NCBI RefSeq assembly: GCF_030463535.1
Contig: NC_132893.1
Location: 27,526,782 to 27,590,781, forward strand
Length of the DNA: 64,000 nucleotides
From: Salminus brasiliensis
Lineage: Eukaryota > Chordata > Actinopteri > Characiformes > Bryconidae
Direction of reading: 5' to 3'
The translations under genes and the position numbers were made by a program. Shown here in pieces: positions 42,801 through 56,379 of the stretch. The notes below the pieces were generated by a model. It saw nothing but the letters and a program-made list of their open reading frames with translations, was not told where the DNA came from and did not search any database. Numbering within the stretch: the first letter of the stretch is position 1; each line of letters starts with the position of its first letter.

Positions 42801-43901
42801 CTGTGACTGTTTACCTACTAAGCTTTAAAATGAGCCGTCTTTTAGAAACTCTTCACTTAGGATGAGCACCTATACATAGTCCATCAAGCTCAAACTACTT
42901 AAAAGGTCATTTACTCCACAAGAAAAAACACACTGCTAACATAATCAGGCTAGAATTGTTATGGGATGGGATCATATCCTAAGAAAAAGCTGGATTGGAA
43001 ATTGGAGGAAGACGTATATCAGCCCAATATTTTTCCCCAATCTATTTCCAGTCATCTGTAGCTCAGCATTACCAAGATATCTGTAGATAAATGTTTACAT
43101 TAAGTTAAGTTTACATTCCAAAATGTCTACAAGCTGCCACATTCAAAATGTACTGAAGACCTTGTGTATAAAACTGGTGCCAAGGCAAATATGTCTAATT
43201 TTAATGAATTCCTCACAACTGCCATTTGAAATGTCCCATGTTTCTCTAATGCAGGCCAAGAACACGCATTGATCTGCCCCAGTGAGAAGCCACAGCGGCT
43301 CTTGTAACGCAACACCTCTCTTATGAGAAACCACCATCAAATTGGCACCAGGCTGGTATTTTAATTAGACAACTCTCTGGAGAGGAAGAACTTGCAGTGG
43401 AAAGCACAACAAGATCCACAAGAGAACACACAACAAAAAAAAACTATACACACCAACATGCTCAAAAACAGCACAGACGTGCTCCAAAACACGTATATTA
43501 ACCCGGCCCTGAACCGAATTCTTCTTCCACTGGTATACTAATGGTCTGAATATGGAGTATAAGCAGTTTACCTACATTTGAACAGCTTACATGTCCGCTA
43601 TCAAACCTGTCTTCCAAACTCTTCTAAGATTCAGAATTTGTGGTCAGGAGGGGTTCTCAGGAGGTGCTCGAACATAAGATGCCTGGTATGCATTTTAACT
43701 CATTAGCACCGTTCATAGCTTTCCATTCGCAGTGTGTGGTAGCACTGAGGTAATGTTGGAGAGTGATGAAAGATGAAGAAGGTATTCAACAGGAAGCGGG
43801 TAGGCAAGTTTACCAGCATGCTGCTCCTGATAAGCTATCGCTCATGTTTACCCAGTTCAGAGCTTATAAATCAGAATGTGGACCCAACCTTTTTTGTCTG
43901 A

Positions 43902-44152
43902 ACATGACCATCAGTGGACATATTCTCTCAGAACTGACCATAGGTGGACAAACTGTGTCTGAACCTGACCATCGGTAGACATATTCTCTAAGAACCTGAC
44001 CATCGGTGGACAAAGTCTCTTTCTTAACCTGACCATTGGTGAACATATTCTCTCAAAACCTGACCATCAGTGGACAAACTGTATCTAAACAAACCATTGG
44101 TGGACGAATTCTCCAACAACCGGACCATCGGTGGAAAAGTTCTGTCTCAACA
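43902..44152. repeat. 31-bp minisatellite with alternating subunits
   Basis: About eight diverged tandem units of roughly 31 bp built on CTGACCATCGGTGGACA. The ends alternate between TATTCTCTCAGAAC and AACTGTGTCTGAAC, giving a 62-bp dimer. The frames crossing it show repeated SGQTVS or GQVxxE and are not genes. It lies in ror2 intron 4. Confidence 0.85.
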
Positions 44153-45573
44153 AGCCTAGCAAAATTCTGTATGAACCTGACTGGAGCCTACAAACAGTCA
44201 CAAATTGACCACAGCCTGGCAAAACCACCAACCAGAGGCTGAACAAACCTCCAAACAATTGTTTCTAATAGCAGTACCTGCTTTGTTACCTTGGTGAGGA
44301 TGTAACAGCTTTTAACAACGACAGCAAACATCAGACATCAGACATCTGTAAACTGAACTAAAATATAAAAGCCTTATCATCATCATCATCATCATCAGTC
44401 CAATAGCAAGCTCAAATTTCACTTTAACTAAAGCCGAGCTTAAATCTAATTTAAATTTTACTATGACCCTGACCCTGGACAATTCAGGCATGTGAATGGC
44501 AAGATCTTCATAGCATACATTTTCGAGTTCTAACACTGGACCAGCTATGGAGAGACGATGAGGACACGCTGACCTGAGGTATGTGGGTCTGTGGGTTTTG
44601 GTCATAAGAATCCAGCAGAACTCACGTTGATTGTTTATTGCGCTACTTTTTGCTAGCTGCTTTTCTCATCAAACTCTACTGCTGCACTGACCAAAATCCC
44701 TATCACCCTGATGCCGAGGGTCCTCCGTGGTCCTGTTTATGTAATTATGAAAAGAGAAGATGCTGATCTGTACGGACGGACACTGCAGAAATGTGAGGTT
44801 CCTGGCTACATTTTGAGACTGAGCAACTGGAATTGGTTATAAATCATAGAGACATATACAAAGTGTCTCTTACAACACTCTAGGGGAGTCTGTCAAGAAC
44901 CTACTTAGCAGCATAATGGTGGAATCGCCATTGAAATTTGTTTTGGGAGAATACAGACATTTTCCAGGGCCGCATCCGTCATGCTGTAAGCATTAGTCCA
45001 CACTAACCTTGAGTGTACGTGCATGTGCTTCACAGAACTGTACATGAAATCTGATAGCGGGGGTTGGTAAGCCTTCTCCATCAGCGCAAACTGAAGGCTT
45101 TCCACTTATAATCAAATCCAGAAGCTTGCCTACTAATACAAGGAGGGGGGCTTCAGAGTAAATAACACTTTAAGATATTGTAACTGAAAGTGGCAGATAT
45201 GACTAAGTCCACATTGCTTTGTTCCGAATGGGAGTCAGTCTGTCCAGCGCCATTAGGACTAGCCCATTATGCCAGGCAGGAAAATGAAACCACAGGGAGA
45301 TAGCAAACTGCATGGCCCCTTATTTTAGACATCCAGCCCTGGAGGCCTTTTTTGGAAAGAGACAGAGGCGACATGATCCTAAACAAACTGAGCAACTCGA
45401 GCGCTGGTCACCAGCCAGGCCTTCCACCAGCTAGGCCTTCTGCTACTCAGTCTCTGAATGATGTTTATGTAGGATATGATACACTTCTAACCATCAGGAG
45501 TGGGAAATGACAGAACAGATTACGATCACGATAATTAGGGTCATGTTGCGCGGCTAGATCACAGTCATCAGCA

Positions 45574-45872
45574 GGGCTGGGCGATATGGTAAACATATCA
45601 TATCAATATTTTAACACATTTTTACAATACATGATATTTATCATGATAGATGTGATAGCAGACTAAATGCATCAGTAGTGACAGATTCTAAAAAAAACTA
45701 TTATTCATAGACTCTCCCAAACTCAGTACAGTAATTTGTCATTCAAAAATGGTACCGCACTTCAGTGTTCTTTAAGCACCGACGACATCCTTGATATGCT
45801 TAGAAAAGCATATTGTGCATCACAATAACACAATTTATCATGATACAGTCAAATATTGTCATATTGCCCAGC
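45574..45872. mobile_element. MITE with GCTGGGCGATATGG termini
   Basis: Left end GGGCTGGGCGATATGGTA. The right end CATATTGCCCAGC is the inverted match (GCTGGGCAATATG). The AT-rich interior is full of ATCATGATA-type inverted pieces. This repeat type is widely dispersed in fish genomes; the superfamily is not assigned. Confidence 0.65.
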
Positions 45873-46268
45873 TTGATATCGTTGTCAGCTGTTCTTAACA
45901 AAATAATTCTCGTAAAAATCGAATTTACACAATTTCCCACTGATCCCAGATGTAGTCATTATGCCAAGACATGTTTGGTGTTTAAAACCTCTATTTTTCT
46001 GCTGAAGTTACAAGGCTAGCACTGCTAACAAACACTAGAGGTCAACGGTCACTCAAATCTTGTCTTATATACATGCTAACAGTTCTCTCAACCCACTAAA
46101 AGCGAAACCATGCACAATACCAACTCATGTACACAGGCATATAGACACTACATAATATGGGTGGGAGGTAGGTAGTTAAGCCAACAGGTAGGTAGAACAT
46201 CTGTGGTTGCAATGGAAATGACATGTCATTTCACAAACAGACAGATTAGGCAAAATATGGAGAAATGG

Positions 46269-46291
46269 AAAAAAAAAAAAAAAAAAAAAAA
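46269..46291. repeat. Poly-A tract
   Basis: Uninterrupted A run of about 23 bases in ror2 intron 4. Confidence 0.9.
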
Positions 46292-47932
46292 TCTATATAT
46301 GGATATGTACAATTTTGCACATATTAATTTACCATTACTGTTCATTTTCTCAGTGTAACATGCCTAAATGTGGCATGTACGAAGGCTTTTCCATTCCTCT
46401 TATATTCCAATATGTTACATTCACTTGATGAAGACCTGGATGCAGTTTGAGAAGGTTGAGAGATGTGTGAGATCCTGGATTAAGAGAACAGAGAAAAGAG
46501 AGTAATGACTTCTAGAGCTTGGTAGAAGCATTAGCCTCGTAGCTCCAGTACTACAAAAAAATAAATAAATAAATAAAGAAAAAAAATTGGGCTAATTTGG
46601 GTTTTGTACATGTTTGGAAACTGTAAAACTGTTAAATGCTGAATGAAAAATAGTTTTTTCACCAAACCCTTCCTTCACTGACCATCCACACATTTCAGAA
46701 CAAAAAGTGTACATATAATACACACAATAGGCCTGATTCTCAGACTTCAGTGCACTGTGAGAGACTCTGACTGAATATCACTGTATTCAGTGTTTGATCG
46801 CATTTTAATGTAGCAGTTAAACGAGCCGCTACCGTTTCTCCTCTTTTCCAGTGCTGTAATGTTCAATTTCTGTTTCTAACACCCAGCACCCACTCCTGCT
46901 GCTTATGATAGCTTATACATCTTTTCTCTTTCAATGTGTGTGTGTGTGTATAGAGAGTAGGGGGGGGGGGTCTACTTTCCAGAAGAATTTCACCCTATTC
47001 ACATTTCATTTTGCTGAAGGCTCACCGTGGCGCATTGCCAAAAGAGCTGTCAATGGCCAAGACGCCCAGTGCAGTCGACATCAATATCACATATGGTTAC
47101 AATTTTACTTTAGTTTAAAGTGGCTGGGAGGAATTTTCTCTTCAGAAAAGAAATGTTTGAAGACTTGAGCTTAACAAGAATTAGATTTACTTCCTACTTC
47201 TTTTGGCAAAACTATGGTGGAGGGCAGGGAGAGATAAATGCCTGCATAAATATAAGATGGATTGCAGTGGAGGAGGACTTATAAAAGTTACCACACGGAC
47301 GAAATTCTGAAACTTAAGAGAAAAGTGAACAGAATATTAACACATCTCAACACCATCCTGGAGAACTGACCACAACCAATACACCTAATGGGGAGGAACA
47401 TGAAGAATGCAGGATTAATCTTACAACCCATATGGAAATCTGATATATGGCAGGACTGGACGCATTTTTCTAAATATATGTACTATATGTGTATTATATA
47501 CACATTATATAGTAACATACTGTACACTGCACACTATTATATATCTAAACGTATATGTATATTTACATACATATGTGGTAAACATACAAGCACATATTAT
47601 AGTACATATTTTAATGTGAGAAACAGACATAAGGAAATATATGTGAACACTATGTATAGTATATATACACACTTATAGTACATATATGTAATATGTACAA
47701 TATTTCTCTCATACACTGTTAAATATATGTGTGTAATTGAATTGAAAATGTCAAGTTTTTCAATATGTGAGAAATGTATTATGGATACAAGGAACTTCTG
47801 TTATATGAAAACTATATATTGCCCTAGATCATTATTCCCAATGGGCTGTGCATATTTTTTCATGTACATATATTTTGTATACATACATTTATCCAAATTA
47901 TATATTGGACTAATATGCATAATATATCGTAG

Positions 47933-48155
47933 TGTGTATGGACAAAAGTATTTGGACACCTGTTCATTCATTGTTTCTTCTAAAACCAAGGGTATTAAGA
48001 GTTTATCCTGCTTTTTGTTGGAGTAACTGTCTCTACTGTCCAGAGAAGACTTTCTACTAGATTTAGGAGCATTGCTATGATGATTTAATTGCATTTAGCA
48101 ACAAGAATGTTAGCTAGGTCAGACTGTTGGATGAACACCACCCCACCCATTTTAG
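47933..48155 (+). mobile_element. MITE 'CACTATAT' family, copy 8, 5' part
   Basis: GTGTGTATGGACAAAAGTAT then TTGGACACCTGTTCATTC and the TTGTTGGAGTAACTGTCTCT block. It breaks off after the GATGAACACCACCCCACC segment. Confidence 0.7.
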
Positions 48156-50417
48156 TATGTGAGAAATACATGTTGTATATAAAGAAACTCCATATACTGT
48201 AATAAAGGTCACATCTGAAATCTATATACCAGTATAGAAATGAAATGAGGTTTAACAATCTTCACACGTCTTATGAGTGCAAATGGAGGTCTCTGTGTGT
48301 CTGTCAGCAGAAGAACCACATCTGCTCATCTGTATCCGTTTACTCAGACACAATATTCAGAGCTTTTTTCCCCATTAAAATATGCCTTCATGTGGTGCAG
48401 TCATCTAAACTAGAGTTTGCATTCGGAGCCCATCTACAGAGACCGCTACGCCTTCAGTCTCGGATCGAATCGCTGCCGATTATTCTTCTAACTGCAAGTA
48501 ATAGAAGCAGTCTGGAACCTGTATTTATGCAAAGAGGTCTCGGATGGGGAGACTTCAAAAGAGCCGAGTCGCAGTGTGGATTCGTGACTACACTAAAGAA
48601 AAAAGTAGCTAATTTTTTGCAGGACATCCTTCCCTGCCATCTCGGAGCCATTTTTCATAACAAATGAACGGCTCAGCAGGCTAACGCCGAGAACCAAAAC
48701 ACACTTGCCAATGCAGCCGCACTGCACATTCTGCACAGGAGCCTTCCGTCATTTCTAAAGAGTGTGCCAGAGGACACAGGGAGGAGGAGTTAGCATGGAT
48801 ACTCCAACTGTGCTGCGGCCTTCGATGAAACCCGAGGGGCAGAAAATGGCCCTCAGACTTCACGGCCCGGTCCTTGACGGGGAGGCATAAAACAGAGGAC
48901 GCGTTGTGTGGCCTAGAGAAGAGCTCACACACACAAACATACACACACTCCCATCTCCCTGCATCCAGAGCTATGACTGAACAACCTTCAGTAATTTTGG
49001 GCCTTTATTGACGAGCAATGATCAACACCTTGCTGTGGCCGATACTGCTAGCAGCTCAAGTGTCACAAGGGCAAGACATGTTAAAACTCAGGTAATGCTT
49101 TATTTGAGGGCTACCTATACAGCGACACTTGACACGTGTATAACCTCTTATAAGGGTAACTGCATTTATATGAACAACTGCTTTTCCTGTTACCACTACC
49201 GAGACACTGGTGAGTTGATATGTGCATCAACACAAGCCGTACTACTGTAATGCACCTGCAACAGTATACTGTATATTCACAAACATATGTAGTAATCATA
49301 CAAGCACATACATTACATATATGTAATATGTAAGATACTTAAGATACTCATACACTTAAATATATGAAATTGAAAATACCATATTTGTACCATATTACCA
49401 TAGCTGAAGCCACACTACTGTAATGCATATGTACAGCAAATGAATCACCAGTAGATCCATCATTACATTAAAGTTATTATTATGAAGCTACACTGTTTGA
49501 GACATTTATTATAAGGTGGGCCCCATTTCCCTAAAAGCCAGCCTTCATAAGGCTACATAACACCTACATTAACCTAAACACTTCTAAATTCTTACTGCGA
49601 AATGCCCTGTGTCAATGATTGGGGTAATTTCTTCACCTCAGAAGGCGTAATGACAGCTGACGCTTGTTGGAATAATCCTTCATAAATGTTTATGTAGGTT
49701 TAGGTCAGATGTCATGAACAGTATATTGTGAAGCCCAGAGCTCAAACCAGTGCCTATCAGCTCCAGTCTACTCCAGCAAAGCAGGCACAATGTCTTCATT
49801 CAAAAACCTTACGGCCACCAAAAGCAGACTCCTGTTTGAAGCTCCTTGTGTGTTGTGTCGGAGCATTCCTCGCTCGCAGATGGCCAAAGTAATAGAATTA
49901 AGGATCAGAAACAGGAATGGCGGTGGGCGGAATTGGGAGAAAACCCAGCTGAAGCCCAACATCTGTGTACTCAATCGAAAGGGAGGTGAATAGAGCTCCC
50001 AGTGGACGAGCAGCCGTGATCTTACACAGTGCCCAGTCAGGCTCTGACAGAGGCCAGAAGGCTTGCTGCCGGAATGCTTGACCGGTACATGAGCAAAAAG
50101 CTAGACGGTACTGCTCCAAAAAACAGAAAGGTCTGTTTAATGTGATTTAAACCTACTGAAACCTGTTTAGACCCAGCTATCTGGGCAGTAGGGGAGTTTT
50201 CTACACAGGAATGGAACATAAGAATAAATATGAATAAACATTTACCCCTTAAACTTCAAAAGATGTCCACACTGTGCTTTATTTTACAGTAATTACATGG
50301 AAAACAAGGTAGAAATAAAGGCATTATTATGTTATGAGCAAAAAACTGAATTCAAATTAACTGCTTACTATGATTTAAATGCATAAGTGTATCATATTGG
50401 GACATACATACATTTTC

Positions 50418-50758
50418 ACCAATGGACAAAAGTATTGGGACACCTGCTCATTCATTATATTTTTGAATTCAAGGTTCAAGGCAAAGAGTTTATCCTGATT
50501 TAGTTGGAGTAACCATCTCTACTGTCCTGGGAAGGCAGTGTTCTACTAGATTTTGGAGCATTAGTAAGGTCAGAGTGTTGGATGATCACCACCCCACCTC
50601 ATTCCCAACTGCCCAGCTCATCTTAATAGTACAGGATGGAGCACCACCATCATCATTCCAGAGAACACAGTCCCACTGCCCCACAGCTCAATATCTCAAT
50701 GCTGGGATCTTTATACCCCTCATCAGAGGGGATGTCCACAAATATTTGGACATGTGTA
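50418..50758 (+). mobile_element. MITE 'CACTATAT' family, copy 9
   Basis: Left end CACCAATGGACAAAAGTATT then GGGACACCTGCTCATTC. The right end GGGGATGTCCACAAATATTT then GGACATGTGTACA is the best match to the right terminus. There are internal deletions relative to copies 3 and 5. Confidence 0.75.
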
Positions 50759-51179
50759 CATGCAGTATGCAGTGAACGTCAAAGTAAATATCAATTATAG
50801 CACATCAGTGTCATAGGTTATGCATGTTTGTATGTTAATCTATGGCTAAAATACATGTACTGTATAATAAGCTGCAAATAAGTTGGTGCGTGTGTAAATC
50901 TAATCTAATTAATGGACAGGTTGGGTTTCTTAGTGCTCCAGCTCCAGCCACTAATTTGTTCGGTTCCACCAGTAGCTCATCTAATTTCATTTACTGAAGG
51001 ACTGATTAGATAAACCAGGTACTGGATGGCGACTGTAAATATGGGGGTTTCTTGAGGAGAGGCCTGTGTTAAGTTTATTAAGTTAAGTGTTTAAACGTAT
51101 GAGATAAAACGGCTTCAAATATTCAAACTTTCTCATCTGGCCGCACAGCACCAGTCCTACAAAGCAGACACCTCAGTCA

Positions 51180-51780
51180 CGCTGCATTTCAATTCAGCAA
51201 TGCGGACAACGAGCACAGGGCCTGCTGCGAAGGACACAAGCAAACAAACAAGACCTGCGCCAAGAAATGAAAGGCCCCGACTGTGTTCTGCAAATGGTCC
51301 CCAAGACAGGCCGAGAATACTTCACCAGAAACTCCCTAGAAGACTTTTACTCTGTTCGGGACGTAGGAAGCAGCTAATTGGGACACAGCCATTAAATGCT
51401 CCACAAACTAGCAGGCTAATTGCTGGGAATCTCTATAAAGATCACAAGGCCCAACAAGATGCACTAAAAAGCTTTGGTTTAACGGACGCCTCAGGACAGG
51501 ACAGTGCTGTAGTGCCCGTTTCTCCATTTCAGCTGGTCATTCCGATCCACACTGACCACTCGTTGATTTGCAAGAGGAAGGCTTTAATTGTGGGACTCTG
51601 TCTGACATCATATATCACCACAAGAGGGCGATAATTACCCCCGCAATGACAATCCTGACCAGTACAGGAATGAAAAGAGGAACACTTTCCCCTGCCACAT
51701 GAGCTGGAGAGAGTCTTGGGATTTCCAAATAAAACTGGAGCCAAAGCAGAAGGAGCCAATGACATCCTCACTGAGCTTTA
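51180..51780. promoter_or_regulatory. Candidate conserved non-coding island in ror2 intron 4
   Basis: About 600 bp of complex, repeat-free sequence with higher GC than the flanks. It includes GCAGGCTAATTGCTGGGAAT and CTCTATAAAGATCACAAGG. A 144-codon plus-strand frame covers part of it but shows no known domain. An enhancer role is possible and unproven. Confidence 0.25.
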
Positions 51781-52115
51781 TACTGCGCAGAGTGGAGGTT
51801 TCAGGGCTCGTTTTATGAGTGACACACCCCTATAATCTGCACAAACACACAGGCATTCAGTTTTTTACTTTTTACAATGTCAGGACATCAATGCAGATAT
51901 CCCTGCGGTCTAAAAAGCTTGTATAACTTTTTCCAGTTTTCACTTTTTTGCCATAATGTGGAACTTGCAATTTTTCTTTACATTGTGTCACAACAGAAAT
52001 GGACCAATAGAAATGCTCCAAACCTGGAATAAAGTCTTTCACACAGACTGATCATACAGCACTGCACATTAACAGCTTTTAGCATATCTTGTATCTACAT
52101 GCAATAATCCTAATA

Positions 52116-52228
<113 letters not shown>

Positions 52229-52244
52229 AGCACCATCTGCACAA

Positions 52245-52738
52245 CACTGAGTGGGTCGTCTTTGTGCCTTCACATGGTCAACAGATCTGACCATCTGAGG
52301 CATGGACTCCACAAAGCTCCATAAAGGTGTCCTGTGGTATCTGGCACCAAACCGTTAGCAGCAGATTCCCAAGTCCTTAAGTAGTGAGATGGGGCCTCCA
52401 TGGAGCCTTAGGTGCCCATGACCCTGTCACCAGTTGTACACCGGTTGTACTTTCTAGGACCACTTTTAATAGGTACTGACAACTGCAATTTGGCAACACC
52501 CCACAAGACCTGCCTGTCCCAATGTTTTGGAGGTGTTCAGACCCAGCTGTGTTGTAATCACCATTTGGCCCTTTGCTCACATCCTTGTGCTTGTCTATTC
52601 TTTCAGCTTTTCACATCACCACCTTCAAGAACTGACTGTTCACTTGCTGCCTAATATATCCACTCTCTGACAGACGCCACTGTGCATGACGTGAATCAGT
52701 ATTTTCCACCCATTACTAATGTCATGGCTGATCGGTGG
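52245..52738 (-). mobile_element. Tc1/mariner-like element, internally deleted, copy 2
   Basis: Minus-oriented. The right end TAATGTCATGGCTGATCGGT is the terminal repeat. Inwards, on the minus strand, a decayed transposase N-terminus (LNTSKTLGQAG, then VVSTY) reaches a GDRVMGT segment. It then jumps to GGAGGCCCCATCTC and CAGATACCACAGGACACC, then GTGGAGTCCATGCCTC. The DDE catalytic region is absent. The deletion point matches that of the copy at 14.6-15.05 kb. Confidence 0.75.
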
Positions 52739-54544
52739 CTCCAGGACCAAAACACTGGATCTACAAAACTGTAACTTTCCCAGGAGAAGGAAATACGGGC
52801 TGACATTTTAATAATTATTTACTCATTATAATTTTATAATAAAAAATTATTCCAAGCTATAGATTCCTATGTGAAGGGATATTCACACAGTATAAAAGGT
52901 GGCTGGAGTTCATCAAAATCAAAATCAAAAAGCCAAAAAACAGGGAGATAGAAGGTTTTGCTCAGACAGCAAAGTTACTACTACTACAAGTTACTACCTA
53001 TATGTATTAATAAAAAATCTTCAGGGATTCTTTACTAAAGACTTTGGGTATATGTTGTCACTGTAACTCCAAAAATCACAACTTTAGTGGAGAACAAAAA
53101 AAAAAAAAAAACCTTTTTAACTTTCAATGGAGATTAATGTAAAAATATTTTATTCTGAATTATTTTAGAACATTTCTAATGGTCTGTTTATCATTAAATT
53201 TACAGAACTGTCAGATACAAATGATGTTAAATATGGAGATGCATGGTTTTTGAGTGACCATGACAAATGATATACACTGCAGAACCTCTTTTAAGACTCT
53301 TAAAAGCTCCAGTGCTGAAATGGTTGGACTGGTTAAGTGGTTCTTTGTCTTTCTAATGAAAAACCTTACACCTCTCATGTCAGAGACCTTAAGAAAGCTC
53401 TAGAAGTCTTAAGAAAGCACTGTTACAAGTATAAGTGTAAATATAACCCTAACCGTTCTTTAACCCTCTTTTTATCTCTCAAAAATAAAAAAAAATTTCA
53501 CTTTACAAAGTCAGGACCAAAGTCAGTTGGTCTTGATATTGTAGTCTAGGCCTGTCCGTCCCAATTTCCTCTGTTTGTCAGGACGTTCTTATCCAAGAAA
53601 TGTCTGAAAAGCACACACTTACACAGAGGGCTATAAGCAGCAGGCTCTCTGCAGGGCAGCAGTGATTCAGGGAGGAAAGGCAATATACAGTGAGATAGCC
53701 AGACAGACAAAAGCATTCCTGCGGAGGGGAATTTACAGCCCTGTTCTAAACGGTTCTAATCAGTCAGAGTGACCCAAGACTAAGGACTGGAGCTGCCTGG
53801 GGGTCCAACATCATGGAAACAGCACTTGGCAGTACACACACACGCGTGCGCAGGCCAGTACTTCACTCACCTTATCAGTTGTGTTGTGTGTGTTTGTATG
53901 TTTAAGAGGGAATGTAAGGGTGTGTGTGTGTGTTTGGGGGGAGGAAATCTATAAAACAGCACTAGGACCAAAACCCTTTAAGCAGCAGAGCAAAGACAAA
54001 AATCGTTAGGTAATGTGTAACAGACCTGCTTATGCAGTGACGCTGTACGAGATTACGCAAGCTACAAAAATGCATGTAGGTACAGCCTCAGAGTGAGGTA
54101 CAGAGCCTCAGTTTTGTGGCACTGTTCAGATTTTGTCTATTAACCCCTTAAAGTCTGCATTTTGGCCCACAGTTCAACTGCATACCATTTGTAGTGAATA
54201 ATGCATCTTTAGATGAATCCCTTGGAACCCTTTACAAATGTTACTGGTAATCGTTTGTAATTGGAATTAATCGTATTGTTCAGTTTAGGAAAAATATTCT
54301 CCTAATCTTGCAGGTTTGTCACTTTTTGATGTAAACTGAATCTTTTAATTTTGTAAAAAAATTAATTAATTTTCTAAATTTCAATAGAAATGCTGCACAA
54401 TTACCTTTACTAAGTTTTTTCATCTTCCTGTCAAGTTGCCATTCTGGCGATACAAGAAAATCCGATACCAAACTATGATAATACGAAAAGTATTATTATA
54501 TTTATGAAAAGTACTTTCAATAAATAATTTGAGTACTGAGAATT

Positions 54545-54885
54545 TCAATAAATCATCCGCGGAAGAAAGCGTCCAGGCTTTTTTCTGTCCTGGCACCAAA
54601 GTGGTGGAACGAGCTTCCCCTGAGTGTCCGAACGGCCGAGTCGCTCACTGTCTTCAAACGCAGACTGAAGACCCACCTCTTCAGAGAGTACTTGGACGAA
54701 TAGCAGAGTACTATGGTCACCTTATTGACTTGTGCTTAGTAATGTCTAAAGCTTAGAGGTATCTTTGAACTATTAGTCTATTCTAACTAGCTGAGGTTTT
54801 TCTTGGGTAAATAGCAAAGCACTTTTGTAAGTTGCTCTGGATAAGAGCGTCTGCTAAATGCCATAAATGTAAATGTAGAATAACT
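54545..54885 (+). mobile_element. L2-like LINE 3' end, copy 3
   Basis: Plus-strand frames give VLAPKWWNELPLSVRTAES and LTVFKRRLKTHLFREYLDE then stop, the C terminus of an L2-type ORF2. A 3' UTR follows, ending TCTGGATAAGAGCGTCTGC and TAAATGCCATAAATGTAAAT. It is the least decayed L2 end in the window, strongly 5'-truncated and antisense to ror2. Confidence 0.85.
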
Positions 54886-55026
54886 ACGAAATGTGCAAAT
54901 TATGTGGTCACTAAACTGCAGGCCCACATACAGGTCCCTATTTTCTACAACAGCTCCATATTACCCACAACACATGACTTGAACCTCAATATTAATTTGG
55001 TAAGTTGGAACAGTGTCCAAGATCCA

Positions 55027-55027
<1 letters not shown>

Positions 55028-55055
<28 letters not shown>
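55028..55055. repeat. Poly-G tract of 28 bases
   Basis: Uninterrupted G run. Potential quadruplex; assembly errors in length are likely here. Confidence 0.9.
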
Positions 55056-55057
<2 letters not shown>

Positions 55058-56379
55058 ACCCCAGTTGGACTATTGTGGTCCCTCAGCATTGTCCTGCTAG
55101 GTGGAAGTATATACATGGACCTACATCTCTTCTAAACGGCAATAAAGACAGAAACTATACCAATGAAACTGGAGGAATATGAAAGTGAAATGTTTAGCTT
55201 GTTTTGGATCCATCAGATATAAGTAAATATGGTTGTCAATAAAGTTTATTATACAGTCTTCCTTCTGCAGATCTACTGTTTATGAAACCGGCTACCCAGT
55301 GATTAGGTGGTCTTTTAAACATTACTCATCAATAATCATTTTAGTTTGGGCCCGATTGCCTGATTACCATTAAAGTTGAGGCCCGTCCAGTAGGGAATTG
55401 TGTTTGTGCTAACGCTAACCCAAACCCAACCCAAATATCACCTCCACTGCAGGTCAGTCACTGGGCTGGGCCAGTTAGGCCCTATAATTTGCTTGTCTAA
55501 TCCAGTATCCTGGCCCGGACAACACAAGTCCTCTCATTCCAAAAGCAAACGTAGAGCCTGATTCCACAATACGACCACCAGAACCAGGAGGTAGTGGATC
55601 GAGCTAGGGGAATGTGAAATCCTATTGGTTATGCCATGTCCTCCAGAAGCACATCTAGATGTAAATGGGGATGCTCCTCAAAACTGAGGTTCTTAAGTGG
55701 TTCTTGACTCAAACTGTTGGTCAATGAAGCTTTAAAAAGAACTTACAATAAAAATGTTCTTCACACTCACACATCCCATTTACAAAAGTGCTTCTTCTAT
55801 GGTGCTTCAGTGTGGCTCTTCAATGCCCAAACCTCCAGCAAACCCTTTCAGGCAGCTCTGTATTTAAGAGTGTATATAGCCCTCACTGAATGTCCTTTCA
55901 GACGTCGCAGTATTTATTTAAAGTTGGGAAAGGAACAATTAGGACCTCGCCTCATGCTTTCTTTCCCCAACCGAGGGTGACTGCCAGCGCTCTGGTTCTC
56001 AGGGAAATTAAGGCAAAGCTTGCTCGGGTCGAGAAAGGCTCTTTGTTGCATATGAAGACCTGGGTCCAGCTCCAGTCCATGCCACACACACACACAGCAT
56101 CTACAGAGGCTCCACTAACACGCCTTCGTCTCACTCTCCATGGCTTTTATAGCCAAATCAAACAAGTTGCAGCGCTACGGCGAAGAAGACAGAGGAGGGC
56201 GAGAGATAAGAAAAGAAAAAATCTATTAAATGAGGAGGAAAGAGAAAAGAGGTGAGGATCTGAGGAACTGTGGAATGCTTGAGGAGCATCAGAAAACAAC
56301 TAATGCCTATAAAGCTTTGCCTCATGAAAAAGCAGGGAAAAAAAAAAAAAAAAAAGATCCATGATGTAATGAGCTGTTC

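Noticed and set aside
43902..44152. Regular short repeats resembling a CRISPR array
   Set aside because: Units are directly adjacent with no unique spacers, are diverged, and lie in a vertebrate intron.
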